NCBI GenBank assembly: GCA_050330635.1
Contig: JBHJNQ010000037.1
Span: 1-64,000, forward strand
Reading direction: 5' to 3'
From: CADEDH01 sp050330635
Lineage (GTDB): Bacteria; Actinomycetota; Acidimicrobiia; Acidimicrobiales; SZUA-35
Length of the DNA: 64,000 nucleotides
Shown: positions 17,962 through 24,965 of the stretch, in pieces
How the letters are laid out: each line of letters begins with the position of its first letter
Numbering within the stretch: position 1 is the stretch's first letter
Program-made: the position numbers and the translations under genes
The notes under the pieces: model-generated
Database searches by the model: none
Told to the model about the DNA's origin: nothing
Seen by the model: only the letters and a program-made list of their open reading frames with translations

Positions 17962-18102
17962 CCGACCGACCCCGAGCGCTCCGCCACGGTGGTCGCGGCA
18001 TCAATCCGGCCCCAGCCTTCCCTGGTACCAACGCTGACCGAGCTGCTGCGGCGGTGGCCGCTGACAGCCCAGCTCATTTTCCTCGCACGGTTCGGATCTC
18101 CT

Positions 18103-18127
18103 GTTTGACCGGAACGGGCCTGGGTAC
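18103..18127 (+). promoter_or_regulatory. Probable SigB/SigF-type promoter
   Basis: GTTT at 18103-18106, a 15-base spacer, then GGGTAC at 18122-18127. This matches the GTTT-N15-GGGTA pattern of SigB/SigF-type stress promoters. It lies 53 bases ahead of the small membrane protein operon that precedes the heliorhodopsin gene, and the window encodes a sigma factor of that type. Confidence 0.6.
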
Positions 18128-18180
18128 GAAGATGGAGGCCAGCGAGCGATGGCCCCCCATCAACCCAGCAAGGAACCGAC

Positions 18181-18411
18181 ATGTCACGTCAGACCCTCGA
18201 GCGCAAAACGCTGTCTGCCCTTCCGCCCCTGTTCCGTATCAAAGCCGCCTTTCTGGCCGCAGGTTTCCTGTCCCTCGTGCTGTCGGTGGCCCTCTGGTTC
18301 TCCGGCTCGCGCGACGAGGGCATCTTCGTCGGGCTCTGGGTACCTGCCATTCATTCGCTCGGGGCCCTGGTCCTGAGCGGGGAACGCGTCGACACACGGA
18401 GCACGTCGTGA
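18181..18411 (+). CDS. Small membrane protein, GIF-x-GLW-x-P family
   Basis: A 76-residue protein with two membrane helices (about 20-39 and 47-65). ATG 18181 follows AAGGAA by 6 bases. The segment GIFVGLWVPAIHSLGALVL aligns with GIFIGLWAPTFILIGNAL of the 85-residue protein at 3077. Function unknown. The TGA is overlapped by the GTG of the next small gene, so the two are made together. A SigB/SigF-like promoter sits upstream. Confidence 0.72.
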   Translation: MSRQTLERKTLSALPPLFRIKAAFLAAGFLSLVLSVALWFSGSRDEGIFVGLWVPAIHSLGALVLSGERVDTRSTS

Positions 18412-18614
18412 CCGATATCCTGCTCTTCGCTATCGGCTGCGCCATCTTCGCCATGACGACCGTGGCCACTCTCATCTATGGCTACATGACGTTCAACCGG
18501 GTGTGGCTGGCCGACCATCCCCGGAACCCGGAGATGATGGCTAGCAGCCCCGATGAAAATCTACTGCCGGCGGACACCACGGTCACAGTCGCCGCACCCG
18601 ACCAGTTCCACTGA
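18408..18614 (+). CDS. Very small membrane protein coupled to the preceding gene
   Basis: A 68-residue protein with one N-terminal membrane helix (DILLFAIGCAIFAMTTVATLIYGYM) and a short polar, acidic tail. GTG 18408 overlaps the upstream TGA (GTGA). The heliorhodopsin gene begins 94 bases downstream on the same strand. I do not recognise a family; the stop overlap and the regular codon use support a real gene. Confidence 0.62.
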   Translation: MTDILLFAIGCAIFAMTTVATLIYGYMTFNRVWLADHPRNPEMMASSPDENLLPADTTVTVAAPDQFH

Positions 18615-18708
18615 AGCGCGCAGACCACCGGTTTTCTCAGTTCACACCTGCAACAGATCATCTGGTGACGATCAGGCCTCGATAGCACGTAGCCGCTAGC
18701 TTGGCGTC

Positions 18709-19470
18709 GTGATCGAGCTGACAGAAGAACGAGCAGGCAATCTCCGTCGATGGAACCTCGGCCTCACGGCTCTCCACGGAGCCCAAGCGGCGCTGATCCT
18801 GGCCCTTGCCAGCGGTTTCACGATCGCAATCACTACCGCGCCGCCGGCAGGGCCCCCAGGGACCCGGCTACCCGACGCCGAGACGTTCGTCGATGTCAGA
18901 GTCGGTGCAGCTGTCGCCCTCTTCCTGGGTCTTGCCGCCATCGACCACCTGGTGACCGCTACCGCTGGTCGCTCGGTCTACGAAGCTGATCTCCAACGTG
19001 GGATAAATCGCTTCCGCTGGGTCGAGTACTCGATCAGTGCGACGATCATGGTCCTGCTCATAGCCTCCTACTCAGGCGTCACCGAGATCACGGCGCTCAT
19101 CGGCATCACCGGCGCCAACGTCGCCATGATCCTGTTCGGCTGGCTCCAGGAGCGATTCAACCAGCCGAGCCGCACTGAGACGACGATGTTGCCGTTTTGG
19201 TTCGGGACAGTGGCCGGAGTCATCCCGTGGATCGCCATCTGGTTCAACGTGTTCACCGCCGACGAGGTGCCCGGCTTCGTCTATGGCATCGTCATCGCCC
19301 AGACGGTGCTCTTCTTCAGCTTCGGTCTGAACCAGTGGTTGCAGTATCGACGACTCGGCCGCTGGACCGACTATCTCTACGGCGAAAAGACCTACCTGGT
19401 CCTCAGTCTGGTGGCGAAGTCGCTCTTGGCGTGGCAGATCTATGGGGGTTCGCTCTCACCGGAGTCATGA
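18709..19470 (+). CDS. Heliorhodopsin
   Basis: A 253-residue heliorhodopsin, the retinal protein family with membrane topology opposite to type-1 rhodopsins and no established general function. Diagnostic features are H23 in LTALHGAQA, H80 in AAIDHLVT, the counterion E106 in RFRWVEYSIS, the MILFGWLQERFNQP loop, LPFWFGTVAGVIPWI, NQWLQYRRLGRW and the helix-7 block LSLVAKSLLAWQI with the retinal lysine K237. As I recall it, the 48C12 reference protein carries the equivalent H23, H80, E107 and K241. Start is GTG 18709. It follows two tiny membrane protein genes and precedes a DUF2071 gene. It is probably a light sensor or light-modulated enzyme partner rather than a pump. Confidence 0.96.
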   Translation: MIELTEERAGNLRRWNLGLTALHGAQAALILALASGFTIAITTAPPAGPPGTRLPDAETFVDVRVGAAVALFLGLAAIDHLVTATAGRSVYEADLQRGINRFRWVEYSISATIMVLLIASYSGVTEITALIGITGANVAMILFGWLQERFNQPSRTETTMLPFWFGTVAGVIPWIAIWFNVFTADEVPGFVYGIVIAQTVLFFSFGLNQWLQYRRLGRWTDYLYGEKTYLVLSLVAKSLLAWQIYGGSLSPES

Positions 19471-19612
19471 TTGCGATCTTCTGGTGGTAAAGACGCTTGT
19501 TGGTTCATGGCAACATCGACGCAGTGACAATCCCATCAGCCCATCAGATCCTCGCCATCGGTAGGCCCGATGTGTTCACCGCAGTGGCATCGTTGGCATA
19601 GGAGTCGACACA

Positions 19613-20389
19613 GTGGAACCAAGGCAAGAAGCGATAACGCCCGCCCCGCCCCCGTGGTCGCAGCGACCTGTGTTGCGCCAGCAGTGGATGGAGCTGGCCT
19701 CGTTCCACTGGCGCTACGACCCGGAGAAAGTACAGCGGCTGCTTTCGCCAGGTCTTACCGTCGATACTTTCGACGGGGCCGCATGGGTCGGCCTCATCCC
19801 GTTCGAGATGCGCCGCGTTCGGCTGGGAACAAGCCCACCGGTGCCCTGGTTGGGCACGTTTCTCGAGATCAACGTCCGGACCTACGTGATCGACGCACTT
19901 GGTCGGCGAGCAGTCTGGTTCTTCTCCCTCGATGTCCCCCGAGTTGCGATAGTGGCCGTGGCCCGTACACTCTTCTCACTCCCGTACTGCTGGGCGACGG
20001 CATCCCATAGCCGCACCGGCGACCGGCACGACTATCCCATGCGGCGACGGTGGCCCCGCAATGGAAGCGCAGGAGCCGAGATGACTTTCACTGTTGGCGC
20101 CCCGATCCCGGCCGACGATGTGACCGAACTCGACCACTTCCTCAGCGCCCGATGGGCCCTCGTGACGCAGCGAGGATCGAATCTCCTCTACGGGCGGGTT
20201 CATCACCCCCGCTGGCCCCTGCATCACGTTCACGACGTGGAGATTCGCCAGGACGTCATCGAGGCCGCCGGTCTCCCCAGCCCCAAGGGGCCGCCACACT
20301 CCTTCTACTCGCCAGGGGTCGATGTCGAAGTCGCCTGGTTCTCCCCCATCCGGCCCGCCGAGACGAGCTCGACCGGAAGGAGATCATGA
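19613..20389 (+). CDS. DUF2071 (YqjF-like) protein
   Basis: A 258-residue DUF2071 protein with the family's opening (LRQQWMELASFHWRYDPEKVQRLLSPGLTVDTFDGAAWVGLIPF) and the conserved TFLEINVRTYV segment. The fold resembles acetoacetate decarboxylase, but no reaction is known for this group. Start is GTG 19613. Its TGA overlaps the ATG of the following SDR gene (ATGA), so the two are co-translated downstream of the heliorhodopsin. Confidence 0.85.
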   Translation: MEPRQEAITPAPPPWSQRPVLRQQWMELASFHWRYDPEKVQRLLSPGLTVDTFDGAAWVGLIPFEMRRVRLGTSPPVPWLGTFLEINVRTYVIDALGRRAVWFFSLDVPRVAIVAVARTLFSLPYCWATASHSRTGDRHDYPMRRRWPRNGSAGAEMTFTVGAPIPADDVTELDHFLSARWALVTQRGSNLLYGRVHHPRWPLHHVHDVEIRQDVIEAAGLPSPKGPPHSFYSPGVDVEVAWFSPIRPAETSSTGRRS

Positions 20390-21060
20390 TGCACGGACGC
20401 TCTGTGCTGGTGGCCGGCGCAACCGGAGGGCTGGGCTCCGCCATCGCCGCCAACCTCGCTGATCGGGGCGCAACGCTGACGCTGGTATCGCGCCGGCCCG
20501 AGCGACTCATTGCGCTCGACGTTCCCGGCCACCGTGTGGCCTTGGATCTGCGAGACCCGAGGTCGTGCGAAGATGCGGTGCGGGCGGCGGTCGATTTCGC
20601 CGGCAGGCTCGACGTGCTCGTGAACGCAACCGGTGTGGTCGCCTTCGGGCCGATCGATGAGCTCACCGTTGACGCCTTGGAGGAGCTGTTCATGACCAAC
20701 ACCTTCATCCCGATCATGTTGGCCAAGGCCGCCGTTGGTGCCCTCGAACAGGGTGGGGTGATCGTAAACATCTCCGGCGTCATCGCCGAGCAGAACCTCC
20801 CGGGCATGGCGGCCTATGGGGCGTCGAAGGCCGCAGTGCGTTCCTTCGACGAAGCCCTGTCGCGGGAGGCTCGGCGACGCAAGATTCGGGTGATCGACGC
20901 CCGTCCCCCGCACACGGAGACGGGCCTGGCATCACGACCAGTCGAAGGGGTTGCCCCGACGATGCCGAAGGGCCTCGATCCCGTCGCCGTCGCTGCGACG
21001 ATCTGCGAGGCGATCGCCGGCGATGCGGTCGACCTGCCCAGCGAGGCCTTCGCTCGGTGA
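20386..21060 (+). CDS. Short-chain dehydrogenase/reductase
   Basis: A 224-residue classical SDR. It has VAGATGGLGSAIAANL (cofactor loop), an NAT in place of NAG (VLVNATGVVAFG), and the catalytic S-Y-K set in VNISGVIAEQ and AAYGASKAAVRSF. The PPHTETGLA stretch matches the usual P-G-x-x-x-T region. It should oxidise or reduce a hydroxyl/keto group with NAD(P). Its start overlaps the DUF2071 stop and its own stop overlaps the next gene, so three genes form one coupled unit after the heliorhodopsin. Confidence 0.88.
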   Translation: MMHGRSVLVAGATGGLGSAIAANLADRGATLTLVSRRPERLIALDVPGHRVALDLRDPRSCEDAVRAAVDFAGRLDVLVNATGVVAFGPIDELTVDALEELFMTNTFIPIMLAKAAVGALEQGGVIVNISGVIAEQNLPGMAAYGASKAAVRSFDEALSREARRRKIRVIDARPPHTETGLASRPVEGVAPTMPKGLDPVAVAATICEAIAGDAVDLPSEAFAR

Positions 21061-21482
21061 TGAGCGTGCTGGTGATCAGTGCCGCTGCCACCTGGGGCAT
21101 GGTCGGGGTGATCTGGATGGTGCAGGTTGTGCACTACCCGATGTTGGCCGGGTACTCGGCCGTCGCGCCGGTTCGCGCTGCGGTCGATCACCAGCGCCGA
21201 ATCACCTCGGTTGTCGGTCCGCTCATGACAGCCGAGGGTGTCACCGCCCTCATCCTGCTGGTGGACCGACCAGCGACGATGGGAGCACTCTCGGCCTGGA
21301 TCGCCGCGGCCCTGCTCGGCGTCGCATTGCTGAGCACCATCGCCATCCAGGTCCCACTCCACAGCCGCCTGGCCGGGGGCCACGACGAGGGCGCAGCCCG
21401 CCAGTTGATCACCACCAACTGGCTCCGAACGGCAGCCTGGACCTGCCGCGGCCTCGTGCTGGCGGCTGTACTGGCAACCTGA
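21060..21482 (+). CDS. Four-helix integral membrane protein, function unknown
   Basis: A 140-residue protein with four predicted membrane helices and a conserved-looking first half (WGMVGVIWMVQVVHYPM, then HQRRITSVVGPLMTAEGVTALI). ATG 21060 shares its A with the upstream TGA. Histidines and arginines near the membrane faces could bind a cofactor, but I have no basis for a function. It ends the heliorhodopsin-proximal operon and converges on the cytidine deaminase gene. Confidence 0.7.
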   Translation: MSVLVISAAATWGMVGVIWMVQVVHYPMLAGYSAVAPVRAAVDHQRRITSVVGPLMTAEGVTALILLVDRPATMGALSAWIAAALLGVALLSTIAIQVPLHSRLAGGHDEGAARQLITTNWLRTAAWTCRGLVLAAVLAT

Positions 21483-21494
21483 GTCGATTCCGCG

Positions 21495-21884
21495 TCAGGT
21501 CTTGTGGGGACCTCGAGGGAGCAACTCGCCCAACGGATGACGGAGGACCTCCCCGTCGGTGGCGGCTGCAACCACCTCCAGCGTGGGACCGCCGAGTTCG
21601 AGCGCAACCTGGAGGCAGGCACCACAGGGATGGGTCACCGCACCATCGGTCCGGGGCGAGACCAGGACCAGCGCCGTCGGCCGTTCACCGGCGGCCACGC
21701 ACGAGAACAGGGCGACTCGTTCGGCACACATCGCAAGGCCGAGCGAAACGTTCTCGACGAGCGATCCCGGGATCATCGTGCCTTCGGTGGTCAGGACTGC
21801 GGCGCCCATCCGGAATCCGGAATACGGAACATACGCACGGTCTCGTGCCCGCTGAGCCACCTCGATGAGCTCGGATGTGTCCAC
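21495..21884 (-). CDS. cdd: Cytidine deaminase
   Basis: A 129-residue homotetramer-type cytidine deaminase converting cytidine or deoxycytidine to uridine in pyrimidine salvage. The zinc site is intact: MCAERVALF (C-A-E with the proton-shuttling Glu) and HPCGACLQ (P-C-x-x-C). The substrate-binding VENVSLG segment and the Y-x-P-Y-S-x-F start (YVPYSGFRMGAAV) are also present. Length is normal. It is alone, convergent with the membrane protein gene. Confidence 0.93.
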   Translation of the reverse strand: MDTSELIEVAQRARDRAYVPYSGFRMGAAVLTTEGTMIPGSLVENVSLGLAMCAERVALFSCVAAGERPTALVLVSPRTDGAVTHPCGACLQVALELGGPTLEVVAAATDGEVLRHPLGELLPRGPHKT

Positions 21885-22060
21885 TATGAACCTGCCCTTC
21901 CCTCGGCCAACGCAGCGCCCAGTCTTCCATGGACGACAACGGCAGGTCGGTTCGTAAGCAACTTCCTCCTCGTCGGGCGGTGAAGTCGCGCCCGACCAGG
22001 GTCGGGGACCGGCGCCGCGGCCCGTCGGCGAGGGTTGGCGACGCTCGGGGTGGCGGTCGG

Positions 22061-22843
22061 TCAGCGACCCCGGTAGACCGGCTGGCGGTGCTCGAGAAAG
22101 GCGGCGACGCTCTCCTGGTGGTCCTCGGTCTGCAACAGGTCGGTGCCGGCGGTACCCAGATGGGCCCGCAGCTCGGCCGTCTGGCCTGTCCGCTCGAGGG
22201 CCAGGGCCTCCTTGGCCGCCTTCACCGCCAGGGGGGCGTTGACCGTGATCCGCTCGGCCAGGGCCCGGGCCGCCGGGAGCAGCTCATCGTCGGCCACGAC
22301 CTTGGACACGAGTCCGAGCTCGAGGGCCCGATCGGCGCCGATCAGGTCGCCGGTGAGGAGGATCTCGGCCGCCGCCGCCGGGCCGACAAGGCGGGGTAGG
22401 AGCTCGAAGCTGTCGGGTCCGGCCACGATGGCCCGCTTCACGAACATCTCGGAGAAGCGGGCGCTGGTCGCGGCGATCCGGATGTCGGCCAGCAACGACA
22501 GCTCCATCCCGTAGCCGACGGCGGGCCCGTTGACGGCGGCGATGATCGGGGTGGTCGAGCGGCGCATCGGCTCCCCGGGCAGCTCCAGCTCACCGCTCGA
22601 CAGGCGCCGGGCCAGCTCGGCCGCCCCCTCCCCCAGCAGCTCCCGCACGTCGTCGCCGGTGCAGAAGCCGCGACCGTTCCCGGTCCAGATGATGACCCGA
22701 ACGTCGGGGTCGGCGTCGGCGTCGCCCATATACTGCGTCAGCAGCCGGTAGGCCTCGTAGTTGAGCGAGTTGTAGCGCTCGGGGCGGTTCGTCGTGATGG
22801 TGGCTATGTGATCGGCCACCTCGTACAGGATCTCGTCACTCAT
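22061..22843 (-). CDS. Enoyl-CoA hydratase/isomerase family protein
   Basis: A 260-residue crotonase-fold protein. The CoA-binding and oxyanion-hole regions are clear (NRPERYNSLNYEAYRLL, TGNGRGFCTGDDV, AVNGPAVGYGMELSLLADIRIAA). The first catalytic glutamate is present in GYGMELSLLADI. The position of the second, usually in a Q-P-E or P-E-x-x-x-G motif, is not a glutamate (SEMFVKRAIVAGPDS). So true hydration of 2-enoyl-CoA is uncertain, and an isomerase or other crotonase reaction is possible. No fatty-acid genes adjoin it. Confidence 0.85.
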   Translation of the reverse strand: MSDEILYEVADHIATITTNRPERYNSLNYEAYRLLTQYMGDADADPDVRVIIWTGNGRGFCTGDDVRELLGEGAAELARRLSSGELELPGEPMRRSTTPIIAAVNGPAVGYGMELSLLADIRIAATSARFSEMFVKRAIVAGPDSFELLPRLVGPAAAAEILLTGDLIGADRALELGLVSKVVADDELLPAARALAERITVNAPLAVKAAKEALALERTGQTAELRAHLGTAGTDLLQTEDHQESVAAFLEHRQPVYRGR

Positions 22844-22952
22844 GGACCAGAGTCTGCCTCACATCCGATGTGGGCACGGAGTGCGGTGCGACGACGGCCC
22901 CCAGGCAGCCTTCGCCCCGGCATCACGACCGACTGAGGCGGGTGGCCGGGGC

Positions 22953-24007
22953 TCACGCCCACCACGCCAGCTCGGCGTCGGGCAGCCATCGGGTCTGGTA
23001 CGGGGGTGCCACCTCCTGGATGAGGGCGCCCGGACCGCCGTCGTCGTCGACGGCGGGGGCGACCAGCATCGTGGCGTCGGGCGACCAGTGGGCGTGGCTC
23101 TGGGCGTACTGCTCGAAGAACGGCAGCACCGCCATGGCCCACGCCCGGCTCGGCCGGAACGGGGCGAGCGGGCGGGTGTCGGACCCGTCGTGGACGAGCC
23201 ATCGGAGGCGTTGATCGCCGGCGGCAGCGAGGGCGGCCAGCCGGCTCCCGTCGGGCGACCACAGGAACGCCGCCACCGGTTCGGCGGTGATCAGCGTCGA
23301 CTCACCGGTGAGCAGATCGTCGACGACGAGCCCGCCCTCGCCGTCGACCACCGCCACATGGGCCAGGCGCCGGCCCTCCGGGTCGACGGCGAACCGACCG
23401 GTGGAGCCGTGATCGACGAGGGTGTTGACGGCGCCGTCGGGGCCGGAGGCCACGATCCGGTCGTCGACGGCGTAGGCCACCGAACCGCCGGGGAGCACCA
23501 CGGCGCGATGAACGGGCTGGCGTGCTCCTCCAGGATCCGGGGTGGCGCCCCGTCGATGCCGGCCACCTCGACCCGCTCACCGACATGGACGGCCAGCTGC
23601 GTGCTGTCGGGCGCCCACGACCAGAACAGGGGCTGGCCCCGCTCGATAACGTGCATGTCACCGGTCGCCACATCGGAGACCGCCAGCTCGAGTCCGAGCG
23701 GGCCCGGCGACAGGTGGCTCAGCCACCGACCGGACGGGCTCGGGCACAGGTAGAAAGCGCTGACCGCGTCGGCCAGGACGCTCCACTCGTCGGTCTCTTC
23801 CACGTGGAGCCGGAGTTGACGGACCCCGTCGGGCTCGTCCGAGTCGACCGACCAGGCCGTCCACTCCCCCGCCCGCGACCAGGTTGCGGTCGTGACCCGG
23901 GATCGCTCCCCCGGTCGCAGCGGCGCCCCGATCGGCATCCGCACCCCGTTGTCGGCGTCGGCCAGCACCACGTCGCCGGCCGAGTCGATGAGCAGCACGT
24001 AGCGCAC
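22953..24007 (-). pseudogene. PD40/TolB-like beta-propeller protein, frameshifted
   Basis: Two overlapping minus-strand frames together encode a propeller-type protein of about 350 residues. The first covers the start MRYVLLIDSAGDVVLADADNG to about EEHASPFIA. The second continues from about AVVLPGGSVAYAVDD to AELAWWA. WD40/PD40-like blades are recognisable on both sides (FWSWAPDSTQLAV, FLWSPDGSRLAAL, HWSPDATMLVAPA). The join near 23500-23515 needs a one-base shift, so the gene is either broken or the base is a sequencing error. Function unknown; no signal peptide is seen. Confidence 0.72.
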
Positions 24008-24512
24008 ACCTCAACTCTGGCAGAGTTTCGACACGGCGACGGCACCTCACCGGTGGTCGGGTCGGCGAGGTGGTCCCGGCCGACGCCCCGGCGGTCAGCT
24101 CAGCGGGCGCGGTCAGCTCAGCGGGCGCAGTCAGACGATCGCCGATCGGTCGCCGGCCTCGGGTCGGTCGACGGCCCCTCTTGGGTGACGTGCCGTCGTG
24201 GATGGTGACGTCGCCGATCGGCGAGATCGTGAGCAGGGCGCCGGCTGTGGTCTCGATCGGGGCGATGAGCTCGAGCCGACCACCGGTGCTCGTCAGCAGG
24301 CGGGCCACAGCGGTGAGCATGCGGAGCCCGTGGCTGTCGAGATAGCGGAGGGTGCCGCGATCGATGACCACAACGGACCGCTCGGATGCCATCGCCTCGA
24401 GCTCCCCACCCAAGAGTGCAGCGTTGGAGATGTCGACCTCGCCCGACAGGGCCACGGCGAGCGCGTGCTGATCGTCGGCGACGACGTCGAGTCTGGCCAG
24501 CGGTTGTGTCAC
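23658..24512 (-). CDS. STAS-domain anti-sigma factor antagonist, frame overruns
   Basis: GTG 24512 follows GGGAGGCG at about 6 bases and opens a STAS domain (residues about 5-106; core near 24194-24512). It has VALSGEVDISNAALLGGEL and VVVIDRGTLRYLDSHGLRML. The usual D-S-[ST]-G-L phosphorylation loop reads D-S-H-G-L. STAS antagonists normally end soon after the domain, at about 110 residues. Here the frame runs on through an 18-bp tandem repeat (LTAPAE twice) and through about 350 bases of the next gene in another frame, so the natural stop has probably been lost by an indel near 24090-24190. The start overlaps the stop of an anti-sigma kinase remnant, the usual operon partner. Confidence 0.65.
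   Translation of the reverse strand: MTQPLARLDVVADDQHALAVALSGEVDISNAALLGGELEAMASERSVVVIDRGTLRYLDSHGLRMLTAVARLLTSTGGRLELIAPIETTAGALLTISPIGDVTIHDGTSPKRGRRPTRGRRPIGDRLTAPAELTAPAELTAGASAGTTSPTRPPVRCRRRVETLPELRCALRAAHRLGRRRGAGRRRQRGADADRGAAATGGAIPGHDRNLVAGGGVDGLVGRLGRARRGPSTPAPRGRDRRVERPGRRGQRFLPVPEPVRSVAEPPVAGPARTRAGGLRCGDR
24093..24128. repeat. 18-bp tandem repeat, two copies
   Basis: Two identical adjacent 18-base units (24093-24110 and 24111-24128) beginning GGTCAGCTCAGC, with a partial third copy. They lie in the tail of the STAS reading frame and encode LTAPAE on the minus strand. Replication slippage here may have altered the 3' end of the STAS gene. Confidence 0.85.
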
Positions 24513-24721
24513 GGGGCGCCTCCCGAATCGGGCAGCGGATACTGCATGCTGATGGTCGTGCCCCGGGGGGTGGCATCGCGGCTGAAACGAGCGCCCAAGG
24601 CCTGCATGATCGGAATGCCGCGACCGCGGTCGAGTTCGACCGACGGTCCGTCGGTGCCATCCGACATCACATCGGCGCCCTGGCCACGGTCGCCGTCGAC
24701 AGCCCGACGTGCGAGAAGCAC
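24509..24721 (-). pseudogene. Anti-sigma kinase (RsbW-like HATPase), C-terminal fragment
   Basis: The last ~50 codons match the end of an RsbW/SpoIIAB-type histidine-kinase-fold ATPase: GRGIPIMQALGARFSRD (the G-R-G-I box) followed by PRGTTISMQYPL. The N-box and first half of the domain are absent and the preceding ~20 residues look random. Its TGA overlaps the STAS start (GTGA), the normal arrangement of kinase and antagonist. Only 31 bases separate it from the left attachment site of the integrative element. I therefore read it as a truncated gene, probably damaged by rearrangement at the tRNA locus. Confidence 0.65.
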
Positions 24722-24751
24722 GGAGCCCAGGTCTCAGACCTGGCCTTCCGA

Positions 24752-24795
24752 GTGGAGCTAAGGAGAATTGAACTCTTGACCTCTTCCATGCCATG
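24752..24795 (-). repeat. attL: duplicated 3' end of tRNA-Ala
   Basis: 44 bases identical at 43 positions to 38181-38224, the 3' half of the tRNA-Ala(GGC) gene, in the same orientation. The difference is one C/T in the T-arm region. It is the displaced 3' end of the tRNA created when the integrative element inserted. It marks the left boundary of the element. Confidence 0.93.
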
Positions 24796-24898
24796 CACCT
24801 CCCGGCTGTTCAGATCAGATCGGCGGTGTGCGTAGCTGCAGGTGAGGACGGTCCTGTGGTCCGAATCTGGTTGAGATCGTTCGGCGATATTCATTGCC

Positions 24899-24919
24899 GT
24901 TGCTCACTGCGTTGCTCAC
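24899..24919. promoter_or_regulatory. Putative left arm-type integrase binding sites
   Basis: GTTGCTCAC occurs at 24899-24907 and 24911-24919 (12-base spacing), and its inverse GTGAGCAAC at 24942-24950. The core TGCTCAC pair with identical 12-base spacing and orientation recurs at the other end of the element (38101-38119). Such paired repeats outside the core are typical arm sites of lambda-type integrases. Their position just before int could also allow autoregulation. Confidence 0.6.
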
Positions 24920-24965
24920 TCGGCTTCGGCTAGGGTCGAAAGTGAGCAACACAGAAGAGGTCACG

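Noticed and set aside
9638..21482. Carotenoid or retinal biosynthesis genes in the light cluster
   Set aside because: None of the oxidoreductases carries phytoene desaturase, lycopene cyclase or Blh-like features; retinal must come from elsewhere.
24727..24743. CCAGGTC-TCA-GACCTGG hairpin as a tRNA terminator
   Set aside because: The stem is perfect, but the loop is only three bases and there is no T run on either strand.
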